A stretch of DNA of 64,000 nt from Sclerodactyla briareus (GCA_026419785.1 JAODTK010001110.1:248001-312000), one strand, 5' to 3'. Shown: positions 1-13,250, counted from the first letter of the stretch. Program-made: numbers and translations. The notes: generated by a model not told the origin, from the sequence alone.

Positions 1-630
1 TGATTGACCCGCAGAAAACCCAGCACTTAAAATCATACGTACCGCCCGAGGCACATTATGCTTACGAAACAAATTAGGCGCAGAAGTGCACCTACAAAAA
101 ATTATACAGAAGAACACATTCAATTAAATCAGGGCTTAGTTTCGGATGTCAACTTATATGGTGTGAAAGATGACCAAATTAAATTTCACTGAAAAATTAG
201 CTTTGATTTTCAGTCCAATTTTTTTACTGTGCTTTGATTAGGACACAAAAATCACAAAGCAATGTGCCTAATATACCCAAATATCCAGGCTTAAAGCAAC
301 ACATTGAATGAGAACTGAATTTTGAGATAAGTTCATACACAGACATCAACATAACATTTATATACAAAGAAAAGCATCTTAGAAGTTTTTGTTTTGCCAC
401 CTTCAACTCTGATATAATACAAAAATATTAAAATAATATATCTGAATATCATTTCAAAGGTTAATAACGTCGAGTGACTATATATGAATGTAAACATGTT
501 TGTAAGAAACTATATGAAGCAAAATTCTTCCAGGAAGCAAATCCAAGGCGCCACCCCCTCAGTTTTTACGAAGTTTGAAATGCTTCGTCTTTGATGGTGT
601 TGATTCAATAATTGAAGTTCCATTCAGCCT
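1..630. other. Unassigned AT-rich sequence
   Basis: No gene, RNA or repeat was recognised. Open frames are at most about 60 codons and match no family I know. Confidence 0.5.
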
Positions 631-672
631 TCATTTCATGTCCTTCATTTCATGTCCTTCATTTCATGTCCT
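631..672. repeat. 14-bp minisatellite, three copies
   Basis: The unit TCATTTCATGTCCT is repeated three times head to tail, with exact 14-bp spacing and no visible divergence. It lies in AT-rich sequence with no gene next to it. The likely origin is replication slippage. Confidence 0.9.
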
Positions 673-3600
673 CCTTTCCAGCCACAAAGTCACGCATAAT
701 GTATTAATCTATTTATTGTATTGACTGATACCAAAACCGTGATTAAAAAAAAAATCTGTTGAAACAAAAGTATTAGGCAAAATTCATAATTTTGTGGAAT
801 AGGTCCCTATGGTGGAACATATACATTGTTACAGCTGGCAGTCTTCCTAAAAAATTTGTGGACTGATCACCCATTTACCCTGGATAAAAATGATTTGAGT
901 GCTGTAATTCTGACTGAAGTTCTTCTCGTAGATGAGGTATGGAACAATTCATTTTCAAAATCATTGATGCTCGTTTTCTCTTTCTCGATAATTTCAAAGG
1001 CTGAACGGAACTTCAACAGAGTGGTGGCTTGCAGTCTAGGAGAAAGTGAGGGGAGGGGGGGGTGCATTTTGGGTGATCAATGAAAATCTCATGCTAGATA
1101 ATAAATTTAATTAAATCAGCTTCAAATTGAGCCACTGAACCTATCAATTCCACCCAATTGCTGACCAAAAAATTGGTGGGGAGGCGGTGGGGGAGAGGCT
1201 GAACCCCAGACCCTCATGCAACCGACCTGGACTGAACATTCAATAGGCCTCAAATTCATGTGATAGACAATCACTAGTCAGTTAGAGGAAAAGCAAGACT
1301 GAGAGAAAAATTGGAAGATGATAATAAAAAACAAAAATATTAAAACAAAAGAACAATGTACTACTTGTTGGTACTCGAAAATTTCCATGGAAAGCCACCA
1401 TGGATGCTTCAAACTGGAAAAGACCAGTGCTGAAAAGTTTCAGCTAATCGCGCAAGTCCACAGGTAAAGACGCAGGGAAAAATCGCGCCCATACCAGCGC
1501 GATTATGTGTACAGTTCGGCATCCACGAGGCATAAGGCCGACCCAACCCTAGACAGACAGACAGTGATTAAATATGAGCGCCTGCGCACTACGCCGCCAA
1601 GGACAGGAAGAAGCCTAACCTCTATACTGACTGTGGGGCTATGTCCTTTCCTTCTGCACATAAACCACATTTATGTAAAAATGTCCCCCCAGAATGTCTT
1701 TGACAATTGTCCAATGTCACCCATGTGACCCCTAGAGAGCGAGAAGAGCGAAATTGACTAATTTTCCTTCCTCTACGAACAAACATTCAACATGATCCAC
1801 ATCCCCACCCACATTCCCCTTCGCAAGTCGCATGAATGGCTGCAGGCCGTTGGTCGGCCATCTTGGACTGGACCTGTGGACCCTTTGTGAACACGCTAAA
1901 ACACCACACTGACTGACATGATATGACTACCAAACCATGCTTGACTCTCACAATTTCTCTATCTTCTTGGGGGCAAAATATCCAGAAAAGCAGCATGGTA
2001 TTCATCGAAAAATAGGGCTAAAATGCCATGCAGCTAAAGTAACCTATCCGGTAGAATCACTGAAATATTAACACAGCAAAGAAGAAGTACAACTAGAATC
2101 AGAAAATACAGAGCATAAGGACATATGAAAATATCTAGATCAAGAAAATAAAGATCAGAATAGCCTAGATGCCCAATGTTCAAGGTAAATAGAAGATGAA
2201 ACGGTGGACGATCAAAAGATTGGCCAAGCTGGTCAAATATAATGCGATACAAGTCACACAGGATAGCACGCATGACATGTGGAGCCAACGCCTACAGTTA
2301 CTGTATACGGCGGGTACTGCCAACCATAGGATCCTACTATTGTATGACGGCGATACTATGCATGTATTTTCTAGAATAATCTCTGAACGGGGCGTCAGCC
2401 TGGAACTCTCCCCTCTGCAAAACCAACTCAGTGAAGAATTGTTCCAGGACCAGCACCAAGGTCCAAAAGATTCCAATAAGTCAAGAGGTTTCGGACACCC
2501 TCCTTCAAACTCACCCGGAGAAGTTTGCCATGGCGATATGATATATAAACGCCCACATATAGCTCCATAGAGTCCCGCACCTGCACACACGCTGTGTTCA
2601 CGACCATACTGCCATCGTCGCCTTGGAGTTTCTGGAATTACATGTAGCGCACTGACCTTTGCCCTAGGGCTGAAACACTGTGACTGGCTATGCCAGCCAG
2701 CGATACAGCAGCCACCACTCAAATACAATACCAAAAACAAACAGCATGTCCTTCTACCCGCCTTTGCAACACTGCCAGTTGTTCAAAATCCACTCCAGTC
2801 ATCCAGAGAGAGCAGCAGACAGACATGCTGTAATACCCCTGCATATAGATTGGCTTGCACTACTAGGCAGCAGCCTATACCGTGTGTGTGTTGTGTCATA
2901 TATCCAGCAGTGACCCATAGGTCACCAGACAGAAGGAAACCCAGACAGGTTAGCAAAGTGCACGGGGTAACTGTTCCTGCTGCCGGCTGGTAGATCTCTG
3001 CACGGACAAGACCAGGGAATCTCCGGTGCTGTTAACTGTTACCGCGGCGATGTGCTTTGCCTTCGTAATAACAAACAATGCACACCATGAACTACGACAG
3101 GGTGTCTCATTCTTTAATTTCTTGATAATTAACGGAAGGAGTAATTAAACACTGAATATAGACTGTAGTACTGGTTGTTAATATATCCAATGGACTAATA
3201 ATAGCAGCATTTTTTGTGAAGGCCACAGTACTAGGCATCTCATCGCTTAGTGTAAACACACATGGAGTAAGCAGGGCAACGCCCCTAATAAAGTGGTGGC
3301 GCCCTAAATAATTATCCAAATAAACTGTGCAACGTAGCGTGGGGGAGAGTTCCATGGATAGGCAGAATAGGCCGGAATGATACATGAAAGAGAAAAACAG
3401 CCAGGAAGGGCCTATGGGCTCAAATGTGTGGTGGGGAGCCGAAGGGTTTTCAAAGGCTATTCCAAATGGTAGAGGCCACGATCATTGTTCAAACGATGGG
3501 GGACTACTTGTCACTGGGAAGAATATGGAGGTGTCTAATAATATACATTCAAAACTGTTAAAAGTACCAGTTGCCAAGATCATCAAGTTCTGTACTTTTT

Positions 3601-4316
3601 GTTTTTTAGGCTTTTTTATCAATAATTTCATTCTTCTGGCCGATACAATTGTGTGCTTTAGCCACTAGATGGGCTTGGCTACACCTTTAGCGTATGAGAA
3701 CGTGCCTTCCCATGCATCATGGAGGATGGAATGGGGCTTGTCAGATGTGGCAAGGAATCACTACTCATACATGCATTTTCTAAAAAATACCCTTCTGGTA
3801 TGAGCACGAATGAATGAATTTAACATTAGGCTTGAAATTAGCCTATCCCATGTTAGTGTGGTGTTAGATCATCAACCATAGGCTAAATTTGTGTCTGGTA
3901 CATTATGCCCCTTAGTAAGTTCCTTTTGCAAGTGCCCGCCTGCACGGGCAAGTATTTAGAAGGAGTAGGCCTACAGCATACAAAACAGAGCATGGAACAT
4001 GCAACTTAGAAGAAAATTATAGGCTGAAATGTAACCATTAGCTTTGCCCAAAAAATTCCGGAGGACAAAAAAAAAAAGCATGGAATGAAACATTGCAACT
4101 GAACAAACTTTTAATGTTTGGGGGACGAATGTTCGAGAAAACGACGCTTTAGTGTCGTCTTAAACCTAAAACTGCATGATACGAAATATGTAAAAAAACC
4201 CAGTGTAGGAAGATTGGAGGAGATGTTGAGTTGATAACTAGGCAACTTATTATTTTTACATAAGGCAAGTACAATAAAAACATGTTTACGTCCCCGCTTT
4301 TCGAAAATGAGGAGGC
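673..4316. other. Unassigned sequence, no gene recognised
   Basis: The stretch holds the longest open frame of the window, 186 codons on the minus strand at 2180-2740. A 124-codon plus-strand frame at 2196-2570 overlaps it. Neither shows a domain, signal peptide or motif that I recognise. Some 15 frames of at least 124 codons would be expected by chance in 64 kb, so I do not call them genes. One TAGGCCTA word lies at 3966-3973. Confidence 0.45.
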
Positions 4317-4346
4317 GGGGCCCCCCTTTTTTTTTTTGGGGGGGGG
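4317..4346. repeat. C6-T11-G9 homopolymer block
   Basis: Six C (4321-4326), eleven T (4327-4337) and nine G (4338-4346) stand next to each other, preceded by GGGG. The C and G runs can pair into a hairpin with the T run as loop. Three adjacent homopolymers look like slippage products in a simple-sequence region. The exact lengths may also be unreliable in the assembly. Confidence 0.85.
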
Positions 4347-4957
4347 CGGCGAACATTGCTCTATCAAGATTTTTATATCCCAGATGGTTTCCCCACACTT
4401 TAGCTCGATCTAATATTATCCCTTTCATACCAGAAATTGCATAATAACCATTTCTAAGTAAAATGCAACGTGAGAAATACCAGACCAGAGATTGTAGTAC
4501 AGCAATTGCTTTCTGTCTCTTAGTATAATCCATGGGTCTTTTTTAGTCCAAAAGCCTCCTGGCCATGGAAACTTAACATCATTCATCACCACACCTACCA
4601 ACCGACCACACACTCGCCTCCTGTTTTCTTGTTTTGGGCAATCACTAAAGTAGGTATACTCCCCACCTGGCTTACATTCCTATCTCCAAGACCCATCTCG
4701 CCAGGGTTACACTGACCATTATACTTTACTGTTCCCCCATTCACTTGCCCAGTAGAAATTATGGTACTTGACTGGGGGAGAGTCCCTGGTCAATTTGACC
4801 AGCCTACATTTAATATTGGCTGGCCACCAGTGTCTGCTGCTCAGGCATCAGCTGAGGTGACTGGCAAGCCTATTGATTGTAGACTGCTGCCCCTGGCCAA
4901 TGGGGGTAATTAAAATCTTCAATTGTGAGTAAAAATAGTCAGCAGTGTCAGAGACTG
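4347..4957. other. Unassigned sequence
   Basis: No gene or repeat family was recognised. Short minus-strand frames at 4111-4613 overlap the homopolymer block and are probably chance. Confidence 0.45.
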
Positions 4958-5155
4958 GCGTCACGTATGATTACGCATGCGTCATCAGATATGCAAGTGG
5001 ATCAACTCTCATCAAAATGTGAACAGACGCGTCATCAAGATGCGCTTCTGTGATCTTGATCAACGGGCCCTCGAATCATCAAGATCCACCTCGCGTCATC
5101 AACCCGTCATCAAAAAGGCATGTGAACGCAACGCGTGACCAAGATCACTAATTTA
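4958..5155. repeat. GCGTCATCA(AGAT) motif cluster, possible transposon end
   Basis: About 200 bp holds at least seven variants of one motif in both orientations: GCGTCATCA at 4979, 5029 and 5093, CGTCATCAAAAA at 5105, AATCATCAAGATC at 5074, GATCTTGATCA at 5052 and GTGACCAAGATCAC at 5135. Around 5008-5041 and 5107-5146 the order TCATCAAAA - TGTGAAC - ACGCG - CAAGATC repeats, about 100 bp apart. Clustered short motifs of this kind are typical of subterminal transposase-binding regions of cut-and-paste elements. I found no matching inverted end nearby, so the element class and boundaries are unknown. A regulatory cluster is an alternative. Confidence 0.5.
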
Positions 5156-8100
5156 CAAGGCTAATGTGACCTCGTATGGCGTTTGTTACAATACCAGAAG
5201 GAAATGCTCAAGTGGCGGTCGTTTCGCCTGGTACTAGTACACATAATTTGTGTAGTTGAAGTACAGTACATATGCGACGGCTAGCTGGAATGCCGATGGG
5301 TTGGGCAGTTTTTTTTTTTCACAGAATTTCAGTTACCTTTCCCATTCTATTTTGCCCTCATAATCATTGAAGAAGCGGATCGTCTTCACTTTTCTGTTCT
5401 TTCGTGTGCAGACCGCCGCGTAATCTGGATTTAGGCTTGTAAATCTCTGAGATTTTGTGCTCTTTTGTAAGCAATTATGGTGCTATTAGGAAACAATGCG
5501 GAAAGTTCTGGGTGACTGTTCGTTAAGTGTAAATGCTCAGTTGAGGACTTTTCAGGTCCCTGGTTTCAATATGGGGTGTGTAAGTCAGTTTAAGCACCAA
5601 TGGTGGTTCTTACTTCCGTGCCGTTTGTGCAGGCTTCGCATATTCGCAATCCTAAGCTTGATAGAATTGGACACGGGTAGTTACGGAGCAGTTTTTCTGT
5701 GGATGGAAATTTGTTTTTTCTGATTGTAGTCCATCCCATGTGCTGGGGTGCATACCCTAGGACGTCCCTTAAATTAAGCCATTGAAGGTGGCTTGGGGAT
5801 AAGCCGAGTTTCGATCTAAGCAGTGGTGTTGTTCCCTAGTCTGGTAAAGATTTTGGTATCTAGAAGGCCCTTATATGAGGATATGTCTCCCTAAAACTCG
5901 TTTATATCGGGAATGTACACTTCAGTATCAAAAATTTCTGCACTGAACTTGAGGGGGGGTGTAATGCGTTGATACGTTCCACTATTGAGTTGAGTTCATC
6001 TTTACTTCCACTGTGCAACAGAGGTATGTCTCTTGAAGCCTGATAAACGGGGGCGTCATCACCCCGATCACCGCACTGGTTAAGCACATTGTGAACAGGA
6101 ATCCGCCGTCGTAACCACAGGGGACATCGTAAGTGGCATGTGTTGATGACTGGTTCTTGTAATCATTTGTGAACTGGGAGAGTAGGCCTGGTCAGCAATC
6201 TTGACCCCTGGGGATTTGTTTATTGGAGGGGAAACATTTACCTGCAGCTAATATGGCTTTCCTGGAGAGGCTGGTGGAGAGATTGTATTTATTTCATTGG
6301 CTCCATTTCCAGGATCTGTCTAGTAGGGGTGACCACTGATGTATGGCTCAAAACCTCAAAGCACCAGACTGACCAATGGTCAATCCAACTCACTGTAGCC
6401 TGGAGTTTAGGGTTTGGATTAAGAGGCGGGTGAGAGCCTGCCATTGAGTGAGGAGATTCTGGTTAAGATTGGGAATCTTGTGCTAGTCTCTCATGGGAGC
6501 AATAACTGATGTGTTACTGACTTACAGGTAAATTCCAGTAGAGCCACAAGTGGTGGGGGACTCTCATTTCAATAATTATGGAAGGAGTACAGTTGTGTTA
6601 CTGTTTTGCCATGGGTTGGAAGGACATATAATCTATGCATGACATTTAGGTGGGATAAATGCTATTAGGATAATAAATGCTTCACATGACCAAGGTCAAT
6701 TAACTGTACCTAATGATAAGGATTGCAGAGATGAGATTAAGATTATAATTCAGTGGTAATGAATAAATAGTTTGGAGGATATTTTACCGAAATGTGGGGT
6801 TAGGGCTTTTACGCTACTACCGCTCGATATCTAGTGGGTAGAGAGCAATTGAAAGCACAGTCACGCTGTAACGATAACGACAATATTCATCGGTCACACA
6901 CAAACCTAATAGCGCCAATCAAACATTTAATTAAATGCGAACTGATCCTTAAGCAATAAACTATCTGAAAAACTGAACGATGAGTTGTTGACCAATCTGG
7001 AAAATGTTCGCACTACGTCACAGTTGATTCAGCTCCCAGCAGCTGTTAACCTTCTATGGCTTATAGTGTTAGCCACACCAATTTTGTCGTTGTCATTGGA
7101 GCAGTGTGACCATGGCTTAAAATTCCAATGAACTTGATCTATATAATATTGGTCATGTATGGCCATTCAGGTTGGTCAATAGTTAGTCTATGGTCAATCA
7201 ACTGCCAATTAATTGGCCAGAACCACTTTCCTGATAATCAAAGGTGGAGACCACAATATCTCTTCCATTGAGGGAATTGTCAATACAGGGGGGAAATCAC
7301 TAACATCACCAATTTTCATATAGCCCCCGATCATGCAGAAGACACAGAACCTACCATGACAAATGATCTTCATCAAGTTTCATGGATGGCCATTTTGTGA
7401 AATTCAGGATAGCCACCATGTCAGACACAGACCTATGCAAATGGAAACTCCTTTTTTCTGATTGGTTATAGAATTCCAAAATGTGTGATTTCCGACTCTC
7501 CAAAGACCCCAGCGAGCCTGGATAGAGATGACACAGCCGATCAGATGATAGTGAGAGAGAGATCCTGAACCTGCTGCACAGAATGAGTCAGTCTGAAAAT
7601 GTTTCACCCCAAAACTGTGTGGAAGAAGTGGATTCCGACTTGTCTGTGACGCAAAGCATTTCAAGGTTCTCCCTCATTTCTGCTGAGGGAAGAGGCAGCC
7701 ACTTTTGAATCTAGGAGAGAGGGGGTGCCGCGACCCTCCCCCCCTTATGTTTACTTAATTACGATGTCCAGCTCTGGTCAGCTTGACAGTTCTATAACTG
7801 CCTATACCTTCACAACCAATATTGCTCCATTCCAGCATAAAGATTGTGTTTCAGCACTGCTCTCCTTCACTCAGTTTATTCAGCTAGGGTATTAGAAACA
7901 TTTTTCAATCCCCGCAAAAGCACATATGGCGAGGTATCAGTTTTTGGAAGTAGCTGATTCTGGCACAGTTCCAACACTTGCAATTCTAGGATTCCAGTTG
8001 GGAGGCAGTAGTCCAACCGGGAGAGGGGAGGATATGCCATGAGGTGAGAAATGTCTGTTCCTCAATCTCAAGTATTCCCTTGAGTATGACTAACCAATTC

Positions 8101-8589
8101 CCTAGAGACTGAGAGCTCGTCGAAGCCCCACCCCCCCTCCCACACCTCATCCTCAGTGGACTCTGTGCTGACAGGATTACAGTGCATGGGCAGGATTCTC
8201 TACAATTGAGAGCACACACCCATCCCAGTCTCCAGAAGAAGTGCAGTGCAGTCAATGTGTGTATGCAAAGTACAGGCCCGCGGGCCCCATAGTAATCAGC
8301 CTGGCGCTCTGAACAGAGCCATCATTGCCATAGAATAAATAGCCAGGTGAAGAGACCTGCAGGGATTGATTGATAAGCTTCTTTATCTCTCGCTCCCTCA
8401 AGAGGCCCTACATAGGCCCCACTGTCTCAATAATACCCAGCCTGCCATAACAGCAATAAATTATGTAACCTGAGCAGGGGGTTAATGATGCCAACTGGGC
8501 AGGCTTCAAGATCTGCACGTTAAAGGGGTCTGATAGGAATAGCACACCACTACAAAAGCCAATTCAATACTCAAACAAAGGAATGAGGA
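5156..8589. other. Unassigned sequence
   Basis: No recognisable gene, RNA or repeat. The frames at 5496-5723 (+), 7404-7664 (-) and 7986-8255 (-) have no family features and are probably chance. Confidence 0.45.
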
Positions 8590-8965
8590 TCCTGAGAAAG
8601 AAAGATGCTTGGTTTGCAGGAGGCCGTCGACCAATGCAAAGCACATGGAGTGCGATGGTATGGGCACGTGCTAAGAAGAGATGAAGACAATGTCCTGAGG
8701 AAAGCACTTGAATTTTTCAAGTGGCGAAAGCAAGAAAAAGGGGATGACCAAGGATGGACATGGAGACGAAGAAGGAGGAGGAGGAGACACGGAAGTTGGT
8801 TGAGGAGGGAAGACGCAGGAATCGAGCGAGGGAGGAGATGGTGTGAGGGGCGGGTTTGCTGCAGTTGTCAAGGTGAATCCAGCCACCCTCGCATTAGGGG
8901 ACAACACCGGATTGAAACTGGATTCGAAAGAAACAAATAGGAAAACATCTTGCCTAGACTGAGAA
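8590..8965 (+). mobile_element. LINE fragment: C-terminal tail of reverse-transcriptase ORF
   Basis: The frame starting at 8605 reads MLGLQEAVDQ and then GVRWYGHVLRRDEDNV (residues 15-30), followed by LRKALEF. This is the conserved tail found after the reverse-transcriptase domain in many animal non-LTR retrotransposons, where it continues with a basic KRKRGRPK-type stretch, a TW motif and a KKEDALNRARW-type segment. Here the basic stretch is garbled and became an arginine run (GAAGGAGGAGG expansion). The end (RREDA, then IERGRRW) needs a frame change to match. The domain order and the match are clear, but the copy is 5'-truncated and frameshifted, so it is a dead remnant. Only about 370 bp is recognisable. 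I place it in the endonuclease/reverse-transcriptase class of LINEs and cannot fix the clade. There is no A-tail or target duplication that I can define. Confidence 0.8.
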
Positions 8966-10413
8966 CAACCATTATGGTGGCCAAAGCGTGAGGAGGCCCA
9001 GACCATCTGTTACTGAGGCAAAGATTAGGGGAGGGAATCTTGAGGGGGGGGGGGGGATTTCTTCCTTTGGAATTTATTCGCGGAGGGCTGTGCTCAACTG
9101 AAAATGAATTGATTATTAGTAATCTCAAAGTCCGATTAATGGGAGCTCCCTTTTTTTCCTGGTGACCAGTGTTAGCCCACACGATTAATTTAACAGGAGA
9201 AAGTTTAGCCAGTCAGCCTTATTTATTTGATTGATACATGTAATATACAGGAGAATTAACGACACATGCAATCACCCACCAGAACAAATACAGGATTGAA
9301 AATCAATGATTATCTTTTTTAATCATTCTTTAAATTGATAATTGATTGATGGATTGATAATGAGGGCCACAGCTGCAGCATAATTTGTAGTGAGAAGGTG
9401 AACTGAAAAGGAAAAACTTGTATTTGGGGTTTTAAGAAGTTGGCATTTGTTACTACCCAGATACTGACACTTGAGGGGACAGGTTCCCCAGTCACGCCCG
9501 ACAAAACTCATACCTATTGACACTGTCAATTCATACACTATTAAATTGTCAATTGAAATTGTGCGCGTCATGTGCTGCTCGACCTACCCTCCCATTTTTG
9601 ATCAACTAGGGCATGTTGAGGGTGATGTGGATTGTACAAATGGGACTAAAAGAGAAGACGAGTGATCGAGCCCTCTCCCTCACACCACATAGGCTTGTTC
9701 TGCCTGCACTTATGTCGGTATTGACATACACATTAGTAGTTCAAATTGGGGCCCACTTCCCTACGTTGCCCTGCCCTAGTACAACAGAATGGTCCGATCC
9801 TAGCTGGTAAAACCCCGACCAGCCTCCCAAACATCTGACCCCCCCCCCCCCTCCCTCCCTGCCCCCTCACTAACCCCCAATGATTCATGAGATTGCACCG
9901 TTACCACTTGAAGAACCACAAAAGAAACTAGATTCAAAATAACTCCCAATACTGCAGCATAGAAACCAGACTCAAAAGGACATAGATTCTCAACATCTCT
10001 TGGGGAATTTTGGACAAATCCATGGAAGAACCTTTATAATTGCAAATTACGAACTTCTACTGACTTCCAAATATTTCAATACTCACTGAAGTTTACACAT
10101 TGCGAGCTCAGCACAAACAGCTCATCAGCCCCTTTAAACTCTGTGGTTTTGTCCAGTAGTATCTTTGGTCAGCCCAATCTGTCAGAGGGCTATATTTATC
10201 AAGTGGTCAGTCTCAAGGGGGGGACAATAGCACTGACCGTGCCCAAGGAAACTGTCACTGATAGTAGAAACAGACGGCTTGGACTGACAAGACCAACACA
10301 AACCTCACAACCAGCACAGGGCAGCAGGGCAAGCAGCAGACCTGCTCAGCTCAGGCACAGGTGAGACAGTGAAATTCTGTTGAATCAGGTGTGGGCTGAG
10401 AGATCACTATTTT
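8966..10413. other. Unassigned sequence with G13 and C13 runs
   Basis: A run of 13 G lies at 9044-9056 and a run of 13 C at 9839-9851. No gene was recognised; the overlapping minus-strand frames at 8671-9182 are antisense to the LINE tail or chance. Confidence 0.45.
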
Positions 10414-10546
10414 GGGAGGGGAGGGGAGGGGAGGGGAGGGGAGGGGAGAGGGGAGGGGAGGGGAGAGGGGAGGGGAGGGGAGGGGAGGGGAGGGGAGGGG
10501 GAGGGGTAGTTGCGGGGGAGGGTAGGAGGCGGGGGAGGGGGGGGGC
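10414..10546. repeat. GGGGA satellite tract, G-quadruplex prone
   Basis: From 10414 to 10506 the + strand is almost purely GGGGA/GGGAG units with a few GAG interruptions, then stays G-rich to 10546. Runs of four G separated by a single A meet the pattern for intramolecular G-quadruplexes. The pure purine/pyrimidine asymmetry also allows triplex DNA. Open frames across it (Gly/Glu/Arg or Pro/Ser/Leu repeats) are by-products of the repeat. Confidence 0.92.
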
Positions 10547-12769
10547 AGGTTGTGGAGAAAAAGCATTTTTAGAAGGTGTGGGTTGCAGCTAATACAAAGG
10601 GGAAAGGAACAAAACGTGCTCCCTTGTTTCCCCCCTGAGCGAAAACAAGAAGTTTTCACTGTGTTGTTGTATGCAGAGGATCCAAGTTCGCCACAGTATA
10701 TATTAGGCTCATCCCTACTACTTATTTCCATACACCTAATATTAAATACGGCGCAATGGATGCTGTGATGTTAGATATCAAGCAAGCCAGGACTGACTCA
10801 CCGAATCCTTCTGCCTTTGGCAATAAAGCAATAAAGAAGCCACCTCTACTGATAAAAACCAGTTTAGCCACTACTAGTACAAGGTCAGAGGATGGTGCAT
10901 AAAGCTGAAAAATTTAATAGGCAACATAAAGAAAAAAGTCCCTCAGACTTCTTACAGAAGTTTTGCAAATGTGACTCACATAGTCCTATGTGCTTGTATA
11001 GGGAGGAGGAAAATTCGAAATTTGTGCCCCCTTTTCCTGGAGACCACGTCAAGAGTCACTTGTTGGAAGTTGGTTGCGATTTTCTCCCAGTGTCCCTACG
11101 CTGACAAAACAAAGGTATGCCAGGGGCAAAATCTTGAAAACAGGGTTCTCATGTGATCAGTATGTCCATCGCAAATGTAGCAGTGGGAGTAGTAAGCGTA
11201 GCTACATTAAGGTGTTGAACATGCATCTACACACTAGATTCTGGTATAGTACATTCTGAACTACTAGTACCTAAATCATCCATTTTCCCCCAGCTGGAGA
11301 AAGGGGTCAAACACGGAAAGGAAAGTGATAAAGGCCACACCACAGTCTGTCCGCACAGGGAGCATTGAACGTGTACATGTATGAATGACAATGCAGACAA
11401 GGCGCGAACACAGTCGAGGGAAATCCCCTCCCGACAAGCAGGCACAAAAGCATACCTAACAAATCACATGCACCATTACACTGAGAATTGGGTACAGAGT
11501 TCTGCCAGATGATCAGAAATGGAGGGTGCCACATTACTGAAAGCAAATTGCCTTAAAGGTGTATATTAGTCACTATGGGGTATTATCATGGGCTCAACCA
11601 CGGAGAGGAGGGGGTGGGGAGGGAGGGGGGCGATCCACGACAATTTCAAAAGTACCTACATATATACACATCGTTATTGTCTTTGTGCACACAAAAACAT
11701 TGTTCTTCAATATTGCTTTGGACCTTTCAAAATTGCTTTGAACCTTCCAACTTCTGACATGTGGCTCCACATGTGACCATGGCAGGCTAGGCTGTTTAGG
11801 CATATATTACCATCAGGTTGTCGGGTCAGATTCGGGGTCCAGATCCTCAAATACCAGACTCAACAAGTTAGAACACTAAGAACAGGAGACCTGCTTCTCA
11901 GTGTTTGTGTCTACCACATTTGTGTTTACACATTGAACCACAATTTCCCACCTGAAAACAGATTTTGATTTCTAGAGGGGGGGGGGGGGCATGAGAAGTG
12001 TTTTGTGGGTTCTCCAGGGGAGGGGCTCCGGCTCTGGAGTTGCTTGCCGTCTTTGATAGACAGGGGTCAGGAAATTGTCAGGAATGCAAGCATTTCTCAA
12101 ATTTTGGACGATTGCTTTAGATACATGGGCACGTTATTATAGAAGCAAAGACCACTGATATAAAATTGCTCACTGTGCTGCTAACATGAAATTTAACAGA
12201 TACTTACCCCCTCCCCACAGAATTGTTTGGTTTCTGCAGAATTTGGGGTTTCTTCAACATGAAACAAAGAAGATCCACACAGGCAGAGAAACCATAATAC
12301 CAGTGAGATGAGACAGGCCGGACCATTAGTCTGGACATGTGGTATGACTAGCATGGAAACAATAGAATCCACATCAAGAGGGCCAAGCTATGATTCAAAT
12401 CATTTCCCTACAGGCTAGACAATTGGAATAGTATCCACTATCCAGAGACAAGACAAAACCATGCGGATTATTAAAGCTGCGATACATTACGCACATTGCC
12501 AAGGAGCTCTCGGCATTCAACAAAAAAGAATTCGGCCAAAGCCTAATACAGTTGCCTCAAGCTCTCTGTCTCCTCTCGCTCTATGTCAATTGCATTTTGC
12601 CATGTCTTGTGAACATTCATGAATACTTAAAACTCTGCTGCCCTGCCTTTGTCCGATTCAATCCACTTAGCAGGAACAACAGCCACTAAAAGTCTCACAG
12701 CTAATTTCGGGGGAGCCTATCGGATTTCTCATCAGTGGCAAAGCAGGGGATGTGGAACCTGGGCACACA
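10547..12769. other. Unassigned sequence
   Basis: No gene was recognised. A G13 run lies at 11977-11989. The short frames at 10892-11803 lack family features. Confidence 0.45.
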
Positions 12770-13250
12770 ACGAGATTGGAGTGACTAGCCCCATCGCAGA
12801 CATCTGATCTGCTGGGGCCGGATGCCTCCCCTCGAGCGAAAGCAAGGCGAAATGCGCACCAGGACAAAGATCTTAATGCATGCATGCGCAATAGTTTGAT
12901 TAGCGGGGCGACCGCCCGGCCCACAGTAATTATGGAAATCTGCCGCACGGCCACTCACGGGGACAAGATAGGCCAGCTCCCACTTCCCGAGGAGATATCC
13001 AGCCTACTACTACATTCATCTGATTTTGAATCCTGGCCAACCTTGCCGCCGCGCTCGCGAGGGTTTGTTGTTTTGGTCGGGTCCCAGGATTACCCCATTG
13101 ACTATCTGGGGAATGCAAGCTATTGCCCATGAGGCAGCCAGTCAGCGTAAACATTTCCCCTGGTCGCAGGACGCTGCAGCGGCCGACTAGCTCGCTACGC
13201 TGGGTATGCGCTCAGCTGTTTGTTGAATGACTGATGCACTAGGCGGAATG
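12770..13250. other. CpG-rich segment, possible regulatory or conserved non-coding DNA
   Basis: Roughly 12,805-13,085 holds about 20 CpG dinucleotides in 280 bp, far denser than the surrounding sequence. It includes ATGCATGCATGCGC, TTTGATTAGCGG and GTAATTATGG, words that resemble octamer/homeodomain sites (TAATTA core). There is no TATA box and no convincing exon; the frames at 12667-12954 (-) and 12884-13132 (+) have no family features. An unmethylated CpG-rich regulatory element or an unrecognised 5' exon are both possible. The call is inference from composition. Confidence 0.3.

Noticed and set aside
2180..2740. 186-codon minus-strand open frame, longest in the window
   Set aside because: No recognisable domain, no splice or promoter context, and a length expected by chance; a 124-codon frame overlaps it on the other strand, which is typical of chance frames in stop-poor DNA.
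4979..5146. CRISPR-like array of GCGTCATCA motifs
   Set aside because: Repeats are short, degenerate, in both orientations and irregularly spaced, and the genome is eukaryotic.
10351..10731. Proline/serine/leucine-repeat frame
   Set aside because: Minus-strand reading of the GGGGA tract.
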